The notes under the pieces: model-generated | Seen by the model: only the letters and a program-made list of their open reading frames with translations | What the model was told of the DNA's origin: nothing | Databases searched by the model: none | In this document: one piece after another, positions 8,674 through 16,845 of the stretch | How the letters are laid out: each line of letters begins with the position of its first letter | Numbering within the stretch: the stretch's first letter is position 1 | Translations under genes and position numbers: made by a program | Source of the DNA: Chitinophagales bacterium | GTDB taxonomy: Bacteria > Bacteroidota > Bacteroidia > Chitinophagales > Chitinophagaceae | Reading direction: 5' to 3' | DNA length: 33,394 bases | Assembly: GCA_015654695.1 (NCBI GenBank) | Contig: JAATGJ010000150.1 | Coordinates: forward strand, 1 to 33,394

Positions 8674-8976
8674 AGATAATTAATAAATGAGTTTTTAAAA
8701 CAGCACCAAAGATCTAAAATACATCATTGATTGATATTAAAGAGTTGTCAAGGCTGGTAAAGGGATTTATAAGTTGAAATGAACTCTTCCAGGATTGGCC
8801 ACCCTTGTGACAAATCCGTTAATAGTGCACCTGTTAAAGTCCCCGCGTAACAAACTACTGAATCAGAGGTGATTGAGATATTATCAACACGCATTTTAAC
8901 AATGTGGATTTGTATGGCACGGTTTTTCAATAGTATGTTCCGTCAACCAGTTTTTTATTAATCTAAAATCAGAATC
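8674..8976. other. Intergenic gap, 303 bases, nothing recognisable
   Basis: The gap separates the divergent reductase and glycine-zipper genes. The only open frame (8748-8930, minus) has no family likeness. Promoters for both flanking genes are expected here, but I could not find a clean -33/-7 pair. Confidence 0.5.
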
Positions 8977-9450
8977 ATGAAAAGAACATTACCCATTTTA
9001 AGTGCTGCGTTAATTGTAACAGCAGCAGTGATGATGACAGCCTGCAGCAGCAAGCAGAAAACGGATGTGGAAAAGAATCTTGTGTTATCCGCATCAGATA
9101 CTGCAGGCCTTGCTGATTTCCAGGAATGGAAAGCCCAGAACGAAAGGAAAGATCCCAACCTGTATTATGCAACAGGCAATGCCGCTGCTCCTGTGAGTAC
9201 AGTACATAAAAAAAGTGCTGTACAAAAAAACACAGGTACTACCGCAACAAAACCCGTTGCAGCAGCAAAGAAAAAAGGCTGGAGCAAAGCTGCTAAAGGC
9301 GCTGCGATCGGTACGGCTGCCGGAGCAATAGCGGGAGTTATCATCAGCAAAAAGAACCCGGTACTTGGTGGAATTATCGGTGGTGTAGCTGGCGGAGGTA
9401 TTGGTTATGGTATAGGCCGTGGTATGGATAAAAAAGACGGTCGTTATTAA
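8977..9450 (+). CDS. Glycine-zipper (YMGG-like) lipoprotein
   Basis: 157 residues. The signal peptide ends in a lipobox (MMTAC, Cys23). An unstructured Ala/Lys/Thr-rich linker follows. The C-terminal glycine zipper at about residues 105-150 (KGAAIGTAAGAIAGVIISKK, GGIIGGVAGGGIGYGIGRGMD) resembles YMGG / glycine-zipper 2TM proteins that span or pack against a membrane. Its role is unknown; relatives are often envelope-stress or structural lipoproteins. It is monocistronic, with a strong terminator 70 bases downstream. Confidence 0.85.
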   Translation: MKRTLPILSAALIVTAAVMMTACSSKQKTDVEKNLVLSASDTAGLADFQEWKAQNERKDPNLYYATGNAAAPVSTVHKKSAVQKNTGTTATKPVAAAKKKGWSKAAKGAAIGTAAGAIAGVIISKKNPVLGGIIGGVAGGGIGYGIGRGMDKKDGRY

Positions 9451-9519
9451 AAATACAAATATGAATACAGTTTTACTCTTTCCACAGGCTATATAAATAA
9501 CCCTTCCACAACAATCAAT

Positions 9520-9551
9520 AAGTCCCCCGATATATCGGGGGACTTTTTTTT
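9520..9551 (+). terminator. Strong rho-independent terminator
   Basis: A perfect palindrome, AGTCCCCCGATATATCGGGG plus GACT, is flanked by one more A-T pair and followed by a run of eight T. It ends transcription of the glycine-zipper lipoprotein gene. The opposite strand lacks a T tract on the far side, so it acts on plus-strand transcripts only. Confidence 0.93.
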
Positions 9552-9662
9552 GCAGCACCTTAACACCAAATTTATCCGGGTTAAATGAATAAGTACGTTA
9601 TTCACCATCCACAAGCCAATGTAATGAATAAATTACCTGCTTCCTGCTGCATACCGCAGGAT

Positions 9663-10712
9663 ATGAGGACAGGGATTAACTATCTTCTTACAACGGCCTT
9701 ACTCATGTCTTTCAGCACGATATCTTTCGTAAGCATTGCACAAACATCTGCTCCTGTAAAACGAGATCACAAACCAGCGATTCTTTCCATCGCTTACTTT
9801 ATTGAAAGCGCCAATAATTCGATCAATTCATTAAACAGCCTGCTAAAGAAAGATAACTACCGCAACAAGATCACCACGTTAAATAACCCTGTCAACAATG
9901 AACTCGGTTTCAGCCTCAAAAATGAAATACTCGCTGCGTTGAAGCCGATACTGGATAAAGTAAAAAGAACAGACACTAAGAAATTCAAAGACGTGATTGA
10001 AAATTTCCTGGGCAACCCGGAAGAGAACGGGATCAGCTCAGTTAAAAAATATTTACCGGTGCTGGGTATTTTCAGTACGGTACTATCGCTGGTGGGCAAT
10101 CTTGTCATTGCGGAAAGAAGTATCACACGGGAAGACCTGAATCAATTTATCGCTAAAGTACAACAGTATTTTTCGCAGTATGAAAAACTGAATACCATCA
10201 ACGAGCAATTCGGCATACAACTGCAGAAACTGGTGGAACGGTCAGAAGATATAAAGGAAGAACTAAAAGAATTCCTGGTGGACTGTATCTCTACCATGGA
10301 TAAAACAATTACAAAACAATCCCTGAAAAATATCCAGGTGGAAGCGCTGGTACAACGGTACTATGACCCGCAAAAATTACAGGGCTGGCTGGATACTGCA
10401 AGACTAAAGTCAGACGGATTGTTATATCCGTTTGATGCGCCTACCAGTGCAAAACTGCTTACGTCAGGAATTAAAAAACTGCAAAAAGAATTTGAAACGC
10501 TCTATAGTGATAATTACAAACAGCTAAAAGAACTGATCGCTTCCCTGAAAAATACGATCCCGGACCTGGATGAAGAACAGCTCGCCAGGACAAATACTGA
10601 AATAGACAAATTATACAATGACAGCCGCCAGGCCGATGTCACCAACCTTAATATTAACCATGTGGACGAAAGGATGAATACCGTCTGCAGGATAATCAAT
10701 GCGAATAAGTAG
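9663..10712 (+). CDS. Exported helical protein of unknown function
   Basis: I do not recognise this family. The frame opens at 9585, but the Met at 9663 gives a normal signal peptide (MRTGINYLLTTALLMSFSTI, ending SIAQ), so that start was preferred. The mature part (~320 residues) is almost entirely predicted amphipathic helix: Lys/Glu/Leu heptads such as KLVERSEDIKEELKEFL and KKLQKEFETLYSDNYKQLKEL. It contains one uncharged stretch, KYLPVLGIFSTVLSLVGNLVIAER, long enough to be a membrane span or hairpin. Long helices around a hydrophobic hairpin recall alpha-helical pore-forming proteins, but this is only a shape argument. It has no operon partner. Confidence 0.75.
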   Translation: MRTGINYLLTTALLMSFSTISFVSIAQTSAPVKRDHKPAILSIAYFIESANNSINSLNSLLKKDNYRNKITTLNNPVNNELGFSLKNEILAALKPILDKVKRTDTKKFKDVIENFLGNPEENGISSVKKYLPVLGIFSTVLSLVGNLVIAERSITREDLNQFIAKVQQYFSQYEKLNTINEQFGIQLQKLVERSEDIKEELKEFLVDCISTMDKTITKQSLKNIQVEALVQRYYDPQKLQGWLDTARLKSDGLLYPFDAPTSAKLLTSGIKKLQKEFETLYSDNYKQLKELIASLKNTIPDLDEEQLARTNTEIDKLYNDSRQADVTNLNINHVDERMNTVCRIINANK

Positions 10713-10743
10713 ATTCCCGGTTTATGTTTTTGAATACATTGAT

Positions 10744-10797
10744 GTAATAAGGTTGAATCCCTGGTTAAATTTTTTTCTACTAAAGTTTGCCAGATAC
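10744..10797. repeat. Dispersed intergenic repeat, copy 2 (REP-like)
   Basis: The second copy of the repeat at 417-471, in the same orientation and 54 bases long. It lies between convergent genes with no transposase beside it, so it exists apart from the Y1 gene. The stem CTGG-T-(T)-AAA / TTTGCCAG is better formed than in copy 1. Confidence 0.75.
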
Positions 10798-10851
10798 AAA
10801 TCAGACATCAAAAAAATATCTTTTGACGTTGAGCTTACTGCTAAATCTTTT

Positions 10852-10927
10852 ACCACATTAGGCACATAGAAACATAGAAATACACACATAGAACTCTATA
10901 CGAAAACCTGTGTGCCTATGTTTCAAA
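10852..10927. repeat. Intergenic hairpin B (CACATAG-type arms)
   Basis: An imperfect inverted repeat between convergent genes. GAAACATAG at 10869-10877 pairs with CTATGTTTC at 10916-10924, and the neighbouring arm sequence consists of repeated CACATAG-like heptamers. It may terminate transcription from both sides. It belongs with the similar hairpins at 7528, 15376 and 19481. Confidence 0.6.
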
Positions 10928-10983
10928 ATAAAAATCAGCCTGCGGTTATCCGGATATTTCGTGCTGAAAATGAGTCTCACTTT

Positions 10984-11571
10984 TTATTGGCCAGCTTTTA
11001 CCGTTTTTCCCGCCTCAAGAGAGATGGCAGCACGATGGAGTATCAATTCTCCTGAACCAGTGTTGAAAGAAAGCTCTACCCAGCCATTATAGCGAAGATT
11101 ATTTTTTCTTACCTGCACCGGTAAATATTTATGATCCGCATTTTTCCAGTTGCCTTCCCAGTGATCGGGGCCGTTTTCTTCAATAATTTTTTCCGCCAGA
11201 ACAGGAGAATTGGCATTAAACCAATTGTAGCCGGGATGATTCTGGATAGTGATCGCATCACCGGCGTTCAATGCAGGTGTTTCTTCCCCGCCATTTATCA
11301 GCAAAAAAACATCGAATGCAGCGGATACGAAATATTTTCTTTTGTCAACCCTGAAAATAGGGTCGCCTACCAGCATGGTGGAAAACAATAGATCATCTGT
11401 ATGATCCCCATCCATATTCAGGGTTTTGTGCTGGCCGAATTGTATGGACAAATTATTCATGTCCGTATATTTCATTTGCGGATGAGTGGGTAGCGGCTGA
11501 ATGACTATCTCTTTATCATTACAGGCAATGATCAGCAAAACGGGCAACAGGAATACAACGATTTTTTTCAT
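10984..11571 (-). CDS. Lipoprotein of unknown function
   Basis: 195 residues from the MKKIVVFLLP start at 11571; 35 upstream in-frame residues look non-coding. The lipobox LLIIAC gives Cys17. The mature part has alternating beta-type segments (RKYFVSAAFDVFLLINGGEE, NNLRYNGWVELSFNTGSGEL) and ends LHRAAISLEAGKTVKAGQ, so it is probably a small beta-sandwich. Asp-rich DGDHTDDLLFS near residue 54 could bind a cation. No known family was recognised. It follows the DoxX-like gene by 121 bases on the same strand. Confidence 0.8.
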   Translation of the reverse strand: MKKIVVFLLPVLLIIACNDKEIVIQPLPTHPQMKYTDMNNLSIQFGQHKTLNMDGDHTDDLLFSTMLVGDPIFRVDKRKYFVSAAFDVFLLINGGEETPALNAGDAITIQNHPGYNWFNANSPVLAEKIIEENGPDHWEGNWKNADHKYLPVQVRKNNLRYNGWVELSFNTGSGELILHRAAISLEAGKTVKAGQ

Positions 11572-11692
11572 ACAATAATTTTGTATAAAAATATTCCTGT
11601 ATGAAATGAGGCAATTGCCCTGCCTGTATGAAATGGCAAAAAGAAGCCATGAACTGCGATAGCAATTTCTTAACATCTTAAAGCCGGTTATC

Positions 11693-12085
11693 TCAAAACT
11701 TCATTCCATGACTGTCCACACTGCCGGCGATATGCAAGGCAAAAGCAGCCAAAGCAAGATCTTTCAGCAAACTGATCAATGCCGTTTGTTTCATTTCAAC
11801 ATCACCCGCCTGGTTATAATTGGGCAGGTGTACTGTGAGTACAAACAGGAAAAGCATTAATGCCAGCAGGTAAGCTGCCAGTTTGACGAATTTATTAAAG
11901 ATAAAGGCGATAGCGGCGAGTATAAATGCAATGCCTACCACGTACACCCATGTGATGCCTCCCGGCAGGTTGTCCGGTACAAATACGAGCATATTGCGTG
12001 GATGCTGAATATGATAATAGCCGAATACTATCATAACAACGGATAAGAGGTAGATAGCAACCCTGGAAATGATGCGCTGGGTCAT
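11693..12085 (-). CDS. DoxX-like four-helix membrane protein
   Basis: 130 residues starting at MTQRIISRVAIYLL; the 15 codons upstream are excluded because they would precede the first membrane span with unlikely sequence. Four spans are visible (VAIYLLSVVMIVFGYYH, WVYVVGIAFILAAIAFIF, LAAYLLALMLFLFVLTV, LISLLKDLALAAFALHIAG), and IFNKFVKLAAYLLALML after span 2 fits the DoxX / DoxD superfamily. Members serve varied, mostly unknown roles in the inner membrane. Confidence 0.82.
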   Translation of the reverse strand: MTQRIISRVAIYLLSVVMIVFGYYHIQHPRNMLVFVPDNLPGGITWVYVVGIAFILAAIAFIFNKFVKLAAYLLALMLFLFVLTVHLPNYNQAGDVEMKQTALISLLKDLALAAFALHIAGSVDSHGMKF

Positions 12086-12525
12086 AACTGAAGTTTTAAA
12101 GGTTATCCAATTATTATTGTTTCCAACCAAACTAACTTCTGATTAGCGTCCTCATCTTCTGTTGATATTTCATCAGGGTAGGGAGAGATAAATTACACTG
12201 TCAGTATCTGGGAGCCGCGGGGTGGAGATAAATGACCGGGGACTAACAGATATTTCGAAGAACTCATTTTAAAGTTACGATTATTTTATACTTACCAAAT
12301 AAAACAATAAATACTATAGTGTCTCAGGTTCAGGGATCAGATATGCCGCAAAGCAGGCGATTTGGTAAAAACCATTTTACTCAATAAAGCGAGTGAAATG
12401 CTTAGGCATTGTCTCGAGGTGATTTGTTCTATTTAGTGTTGAAATTTAAGTAAGTTTGGAAGAAGAAATAAAGGCAATACAGCCGTTGGTGCCAATAATA
12501 ACATAAACCTTATCATGCTTTTTAT
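12086..12525. other. Intergenic gap upstream of the propeller lipoprotein
   Basis: 440 bases between divergent genes with no credible reading frame. It is AT-rich towards the right. The only features found are the promoter-like boxes near 12424-12458 and the sequence CAGCCGTTGGTGCC at 12480-12493, for which no inverted partner was found. Confidence 0.5.
12424..12458 (+). promoter_or_regulatory. Candidate promoter for the Asp-box lipoprotein gene
   Basis: TTG at 12424-12426 and a perfect TAAGTTTG -7 box at 12451-12458, 67 bases before the ATG. The 24-base spacer is slightly longer than usual for Bacteroidota promoters. Confidence 0.4.
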
Positions 12526-13782
12526 ATGAAACTCTCAACTTTAATTTATTTCGTTGCTATCATTTTCTTTTCGTCCTGTAAAAAAAACAGTATTGACGAA
12601 ACAGATCACAACTTCAGGATTGAAGTAATTGCTGGTAATAATCAAAGTGACACCATAGGCCAGGTATTAGCAGATAGCGTAAAAATCAGGGCACTCATGG
12701 GGAATTACGCTTTTCCAAAAGCTAAGATAAAAGTTGTCCAACCTGGATGTGCCTACACAAAAGAAGATATTTTACTTACTAATAATGATGGGATTGTTTC
12801 ATTTTCATGGCAATTAAACGGCGGAATCGGAGACCAGGCGCTTAAGTTATTCTTGCTCGATTCATTAAACAATGTGTTAGATTCTGCAATTGCTGAAGCA
12901 AAAGGCCTTTTTTTTGAACGTTGTTGGCTTCCTGCTGATTGTATTCCAGTAAGTGCCAGCCCACAATCAATTGTTGAATTAGCTGATGGTACTATATTAA
13001 GCGGATTGGGTAAACTTTACAGGTCAAATAATAATGGCTATGCATGGCATCCACATCAAACTTATCCGAATCAATTTTTGACTTATAAGGTTGTCACTTA
13101 TGGGAGGCATGTCGTCACCTTAAATAATACGAACATTCAACATTCTTCAGATAATGGGCAAACCTGGGTGTCTGCAAGCAATTTGCAAGGTAGTACGCTG
13201 GACATAACTAACACTGGAAAACTATTTTTAAGTACAATTAGCGGTGTATATATGTCCACTGACTTTGGTCAAAATTGGACTAATATTTCAACAATTGCGC
13301 ATGGGTTGGGATATTCAGCCTACTATCTTGATTTTTGTGAACTAACAAATGGAAGAATTTATGCTGTTAATGATCGGCATGAGTTATGGATATCTCCAGA
13401 TGGAGGCAATACATGGACTTCTTCCTTCGTGAATGACAATGTATCCGCATTTGTTGATAATGATGATGTTTACATTGGGAAAAACGGATTAAATCAAGGA
13501 GAATTATATAGAATGAAGAAAAACGAAACTAGTTGGACGCTTATTTGTTCATTTCCAAATATAGGAAGTCAAGCAGCAAATATAACTCATATTTCAAAGG
13601 TTAATGACAGTTTCTACTTTTTAGTTTCAGGCTATGGATTAATAAAAACACCGGATTTTATTTCATTTCAAAATTTGAGACCTTATCCAATTGAAACTTA
13701 TTTAATAACCAAATCAAACACTGCGATAGTAGCAGGCGCAGGATTCAACATTGGACAAATTGTTTACAATACAAATCCCTAG
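12526..13782 (+). CDS. Lipoprotein with Ig-like domain and Asp-box (BNR) beta-propeller
   Basis: 418 residues with lipobox FFSSC (Cys18). Residues ~30-125 look like an invasin/Big1-type Ig domain (DSVKIRALMGNYAFPKAKIKVV, LTNNDGIVSFSWQL). Residues ~140-418 contain Asp-box motifs SSDNGQTW, STDFGQNW and SPDGGNTW plus weaker copies, the hallmark of sialidase-like or Vps10-like propellers. Asp boxes are structural, so no enzyme activity is implied. It is anchored in the envelope. The gene is clearly more AT-rich than its neighbours (about 27-39 % GC in three 60-base samples counted by eye), suggesting more recent acquisition. Confidence 0.85.
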   Translation: MKLSTLIYFVAIIFFSSCKKNSIDETDHNFRIEVIAGNNQSDTIGQVLADSVKIRALMGNYAFPKAKIKVVQPGCAYTKEDILLTNNDGIVSFSWQLNGGIGDQALKLFLLDSLNNVLDSAIAEAKGLFFERCWLPADCIPVSASPQSIVELADGTILSGLGKLYRSNNNGYAWHPHQTYPNQFLTYKVVTYGRHVVTLNNTNIQHSSDNGQTWVSASNLQGSTLDITNTGKLFLSTISGVYMSTDFGQNWTNISTIAHGLGYSAYYLDFCELTNGRIYAVNDRHELWISPDGGNTWTSSFVNDNVSAFVDNDDVYIGKNGLNQGELYRMKKNETSWTLICSFPNIGSQAANITHISKVNDSFYFLVSGYGLIKTPDFISFQNLRPYPIETYLITKSNTAIVAGAGFNIGQIVYNTNP

Positions 13783-13916
13783 AATTTAATATTTGACTGG
13801 TATATCCTAAATTGATAAAAATAGCCGCCGACAAGGTTCCTGTTATATATAGCATCATAGAAGAATCATATCATAACGGTATCTTCAACAAGCATTTTCA
13901 GACCAACATTATCAAA

Positions 13917-15269
13917 ATGAATAAAAGAACATTTTTGAAAACATCATCAGCATTAACAGGTGCCGCTTTGCTTTCACGATTTGCAGGCTGTGCACCTGAA
14001 GAAAGTAAGGCGCATTTAAACAACTGGGCGGGCAACTTGGAATACAGCACAGGAAATGTTTATTATCCCAAAACAGTTGAGGAGGTGCAAGAAGTTGTAA
14101 AAAAGTGTAAACAACTTACTGCGCTTGGTTCAAGGCATTCCTTCAACAAAATAGCAGACAGCACCGAAAACCAGGTTTCACTACAGGATCTCAATAAAGC
14201 AGTATCGTTAGATACAGCATCAAATACAGTAACTGTAGAAGCGGGTATGAAGTATGGTGAGCTGGCTCCCTATCTTCATGAAAATGGTTATGCTCTTCAC
14301 AACCTGGCTTCATTGCCTCATATTTCTATTGCAGGAGCAATAGCTACCGCCACGCATGGTTCAGGTATAAAAAATGGTAACATGTCAACAGGTGTTTCAG
14401 CTATTGAATTTGTAAATGCCGCCGGTGACCTGGTTACTTTATCAAAGAAGAAAGATGGTGAGCAGTTTAATGGAGCTGTTGTAGCATTGGGAGCATTGGG
14501 TGTTGTAACAAAAGTTACACTTGATCTGCAGCCCACTTTTAATATGGCGCAGGTAGTGTATCGCAACCTACCGATGAGCGAACTAGAAAAGAATTTTGAA
14601 ACAATTATGTCAGGTGGCTATAGCATCAGCCTGTTTACTGATTGGAAAAATAAAAACATCAATGAAGTCTGGGTCAAGAGCCGGGCAGTGGATGGTGATA
14701 CTGAAGCAGCGACAGAATTATTTGGAGCAAAGCTTGCCACGCAGAATCTGCATCCCATAGAAATAGAATCCGCGGAAAATTGTACCGATCAAATGGGTGT
14801 CCCCGGGCCCTGGTATGAAAGAATGCCGCATTTTAAAATGGGTTTTAAACCAAGCGCCGGTAAAGAATTGCAATCTGAATATTTTGTGCCTGTCGAACAT
14901 GGTTATGATGCCATGATGGCTATGGAAAAATTACATGAAAAAATAACACCGCATTTGTTTATCTCTGAGATCAGGACTGTTAATGCAGATGATCTCTGGA
15001 TGAGTCCCTGTTACCAACAAACCTGTGCAGTACTTCATACTACATGGAAACAGGAAGTGGATACTGTTATGAATTTGCTCCCGCTTATTGAAGAACAACT
15101 GGCACCTTTTAATGCCCGGCCTCACTGGGCAAAGCTATTTACAATGCCGCCGCCGGTACTGCAATCCCGGTATGAAAAACTGGACGACTTTAAGCAATTG
15201 ATCAGCCAGTACGATCCTAACGGTAAATTCAGGAATGATTTTTTGAACAGGAATCTTTATAGTAGCTGA
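13917..15269 (+). CDS. FAD-linked alditol oxidase / aldono-lactone oxidase-like enzyme
   Basis: 450 residues from MNKRTFLKTSSAL at 13917; the 35 codons upstream lie before the export signal. The N-terminus is Tat-like (KR rather than RR) and carries a lipobox (SRFAGC, Cys25), so the enzyme is probably exported and lipid-anchored. The FAD-binding PCMH domain spans ~35-210. GSRHSF (His74) matches the histidine that carries covalent FAD in alditol oxidase, and ATATHGSG follows. The C-terminal D-arabinono-lactone-oxidase domain ends with RPHWAKLF. Characterised relatives oxidise sugar alcohols or aldonolactones with O2, giving H2O2. The substrate here is unknown; it may act beside the sugar cluster downstream. 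Confidence 0.88.
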   Translation: MNKRTFLKTSSALTGAALLSRFAGCAPEESKAHLNNWAGNLEYSTGNVYYPKTVEEVQEVVKKCKQLTALGSRHSFNKIADSTENQVSLQDLNKAVSLDTASNTVTVEAGMKYGELAPYLHENGYALHNLASLPHISIAGAIATATHGSGIKNGNMSTGVSAIEFVNAAGDLVTLSKKKDGEQFNGAVVALGALGVVTKVTLDLQPTFNMAQVVYRNLPMSELEKNFETIMSGGYSISLFTDWKNKNINEVWVKSRAVDGDTEAATELFGAKLATQNLHPIEIESAENCTDQMGVPGPWYERMPHFKMGFKPSAGKELQSEYFVPVEHGYDAMMAMEKLHEKITPHLFISEIRTVNADDLWMSPCYQQTCAVLHTTWKQEVDTVMNLLPLIEEQLAPFNARPHWAKLFTMPPPVLQSRYEKLDDFKQLISQYDPNGKFRNDFLNRNLYSS

Positions 15270-15622
15270 ATAGTTTATTCTGGCGAAAGTGAGTCGTGTA
15301 TTTTGGGATGAATCAACCATTCATTTAACTCACTGCTCGGTTTGATGATTTTTCACTTTAAAATAAATTATGAAATACGAAGGCACGAAGACAGGAAGAA
15401 ACGAAGTAAAAAAGACTTTGTGCCTCTGTGCCTTACTGTCTTTGTGTTTTAATAAAGAAAAAACTAAGTTGAGGCACCGCCTTCTTTTTTTCCATTGTGG
15501 ATATCCCAAACAGTTATTACCTTAGATTCCCCTTCCTGAAAACGTCCGTCTCCCGGTAGCATTTTACTTTCCGTCCACTTTATTTCTTATTAAGTTCATT
15601 ACTTAACCAAAATACAACAAAC
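15270..15622. other. Intergenic gap holding hairpin C
   Basis: 353 bases between two plus-strand genes. Apart from the hairpin at 15376-15450, a small nested inverted repeat (AGTGAGT...ACTCACT with ATGAAT/ATTCAT inside, about 15288-15335) lies just after the oxidase stop and may help termination, although no T run follows. Confidence 0.45.
15376..15450. repeat. Intergenic hairpin C (CACGAAG/CACAAAG arms)
   Basis: Left arm 15376-15406 (CGAAGGCACGAAGACAGGAAG) pairs imperfectly with right arm 15416-15450 (CTTTGTGCCTCTGTGCC, CTGTCTTTGTG), leaving a 9-base A-rich loop. The arms are made of repeating CACRAAG-type heptamers and match the style of hairpins A, B and D. Confidence 0.6.
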
Positions 15623-16159
15623 ATGAAACAGATTCTTTCTCTTCTCACCGGATGTATTCTTTGCTGCTGCATGGCCTGCAACAACGAAAAAACTGCCGCG
15701 GAAACTAAAGACAATTCTAAAGCAGAAAAAAACCTCGCGGCAGTACACGCCGTCAATAAAGCTTTTGAAACCGGGGATGTAAGTGTATTAGACAGTGTTG
15801 TCGCTGATGATTTCGTTGACCATACGGATCGGGGTGACAAGACAGGCAAGGATAGTCTAAAAGCTGCAATTGCCTGGTCACGTGCTGACAGCAAGGATAT
15901 GAAAGCGACAATAATAAAAGAACTAGCTGATGACGAATATGCAATGGTCTGGCAGCGGTACACAGGGACAAGTAACGGCGGCATGGGTAAGCCCGGGCCT
16001 TATGATATGAAAAGCCTTGAAGTGGTAAGGTTCAGGGATGGCAAAGCAGTAGAGCATTGGGCGTTTACGGAAATGCAGGATGTAATGAAAATGATGACTC
16101 AAATGCCTGCTCCCGCTAACGGTGCAGGGAAAGAAGATGAAAAAAAGAAAAGTAATTAA
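15623..16159 (+). CDS. SnoaL-like (NTF2-fold) lipoprotein
   Basis: 178 residues with lipobox CCMAC (Cys19). The mature domain (~40-155) is a SnoaL / NTF2-like cone: AVNKAFETGDVSVLDSVVADDFVDH, then AIAWSRADSKDMKATIIKELADDEYAMVWQRYTG and EVVRFRDGKAVEHWAF. These motifs are typical of the ester-cyclase-like SnoaL group, but many members are non-catalytic ligand binders. The tail is charged and low-complexity (KEDEKKKSN). It is an envelope protein with no functional clue from the neighbours. Confidence 0.87.
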   Translation: MKQILSLLTGCILCCCMACNNEKTAAETKDNSKAEKNLAAVHAVNKAFETGDVSVLDSVVADDFVDHTDRGDKTGKDSLKAAIAWSRADSKDMKATIIKELADDEYAMVWQRYTGTSNGGMGKPGPYDMKSLEVVRFRDGKAVEHWAFTEMQDVMKMMTQMPAPANGAGKEDEKKKSN

Positions 16160-16166
16160 GCCATAA

Positions 16167-16290
16167 GAAAATAGAGGCTGCCTCAAAAGTTATTTATTGC
16201 CGGGAAGGCGGAAAGAAAATGGTAATTAAATTTCAATACTTACCGTCTTATCGCCTTACCGGCATATATGAGGCAGACTCTTTTCTATTT
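16167..16290. mobile_element. 124-bp palindromic MITE-like element
   Basis: The ends are inverted copies: AAAATAGAGGCTGCCTCA (16167-16184) and TGAGGCAGACTCTTTTCTAT (from 16268). A second matched pair lies inside (GCCGGGAAGGCGG at 16198-16210 with CGCCTTACCGGC at 16251-16262). The AGGCTGCCTCA end resembles transposon ends commonly seen in Bacteroidota. The whole unit folds as one long hairpin between convergent genes and could also work as a terminator. No clear target duplication was seen. Confidence 0.65.
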
Positions 16291-16332
16291 TAAGGAATGA
16301 CCCTTCCTGCTGCTATTAAAACGTTTACAAAC

Positions 16333-16755
16333 TCATTTAGGCCATACGGCAATAATGATCCCGGCGATGACGCAGCCAAAAATATTATAAAAGCCGTTGA
16401 TCAGGTGAAGACCTGTTGGCTTTTTCTCATACAAATAAGAAATGGAAATAGCCGTTGCGGAAAAACAAATACCGACGAGCAATCCTACTTTACAGCCGGT
16501 CATCCAGCCGGATGATCCGATGCGGGTAATCAATATGCCAAGACCGATACTGGCAATGATCATTAAAAGTAACGAGGCCAGCATGGTTTGTGCCACACCT
16601 GTTTTCACATTTGGATCATTCATGCTGATCCCTGATAATTTGATCCATGCGTTTTTAAAAAGAAAGGAATACCATACGGCTCCCAGTACGAAGTAGGCGA
16701 GGCCGCCGGCAAGTACGGCCAGCCAGTTGATGTCTGAAAAAATTACTGTATTCAT
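16333..16755 (-). CDS. DUF1761 membrane protein
   Basis: 140 residues from MNTVIFSDINWLAV at 16755; 12 upstream codons are rejected because the family begins with this motif. Four membrane spans are present: WLAVLAGGLAYFVLGAVWYS, TMLASLLLMIIASIGLGIL, VGLLVGICFSATAISISYL and LINGFYNIFGCVIAGIIIAVW. The pattern GGLAYFVLGAVWYSFLF is diagnostic of DUF1761. It is an inner-membrane protein of unknown function and appears unrelated to the sugar operon that ends upstream of it. Confidence 0.88.
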   Translation of the reverse strand: MNTVIFSDINWLAVLAGGLAYFVLGAVWYSFLFKNAWIKLSGISMNDPNVKTGVAQTMLASLLLMIIASIGLGILITRIGSSGWMTGCKVGLLVGICFSATAISISYLYEKKPTGLHLINGFYNIFGCVIAGIIIAVWPK

Positions 16756-16777
16756 GATAGTTGGTTTTAGTACCTGT

Positions 16778-16825
16778 AAAAGATAAGCCATTTCCCGTTA
16801 ATGACAACGGCGGAAATGGCTTATC
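16778..16825 (-). terminator. Terminator of the minus-strand sugar operon
   Basis: GATAAGCCATTTCC (16782-16795) pairs perfectly with 16812-16825, extended inside by CGTT/AACG around a 6-base loop. On the minus strand the stem is followed by TTTT, 20 bases after the DUF1080 stop codon. It separates the operon from the DUF1761 gene. Confidence 0.7.
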
Positions 16826-16845
16826 CAATTCGTAATGCTGTATGA

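Noticed and set aside
8748-8930. 60-codon minus-strand frame in the dlgD/glycine-zipper gap
   Set aside because: No motif, no convincing ribosome-binding site and no recognisable relatives by eye; too short to support.
12480-12493. CAGCCGTTGGTGCC considered as an integron attC-like site
   Set aside because: No matching inverted partner was found upstream or after the following gene, and GTTGGTG does not fit the GTTRRRY core.
10852-15450. Short periodic repeats considered as CRISPR-like arrays
   Set aside because: Units are 5-12 bases, arranged as inverted arms of a hairpin with no unique spacers and no cas genes.
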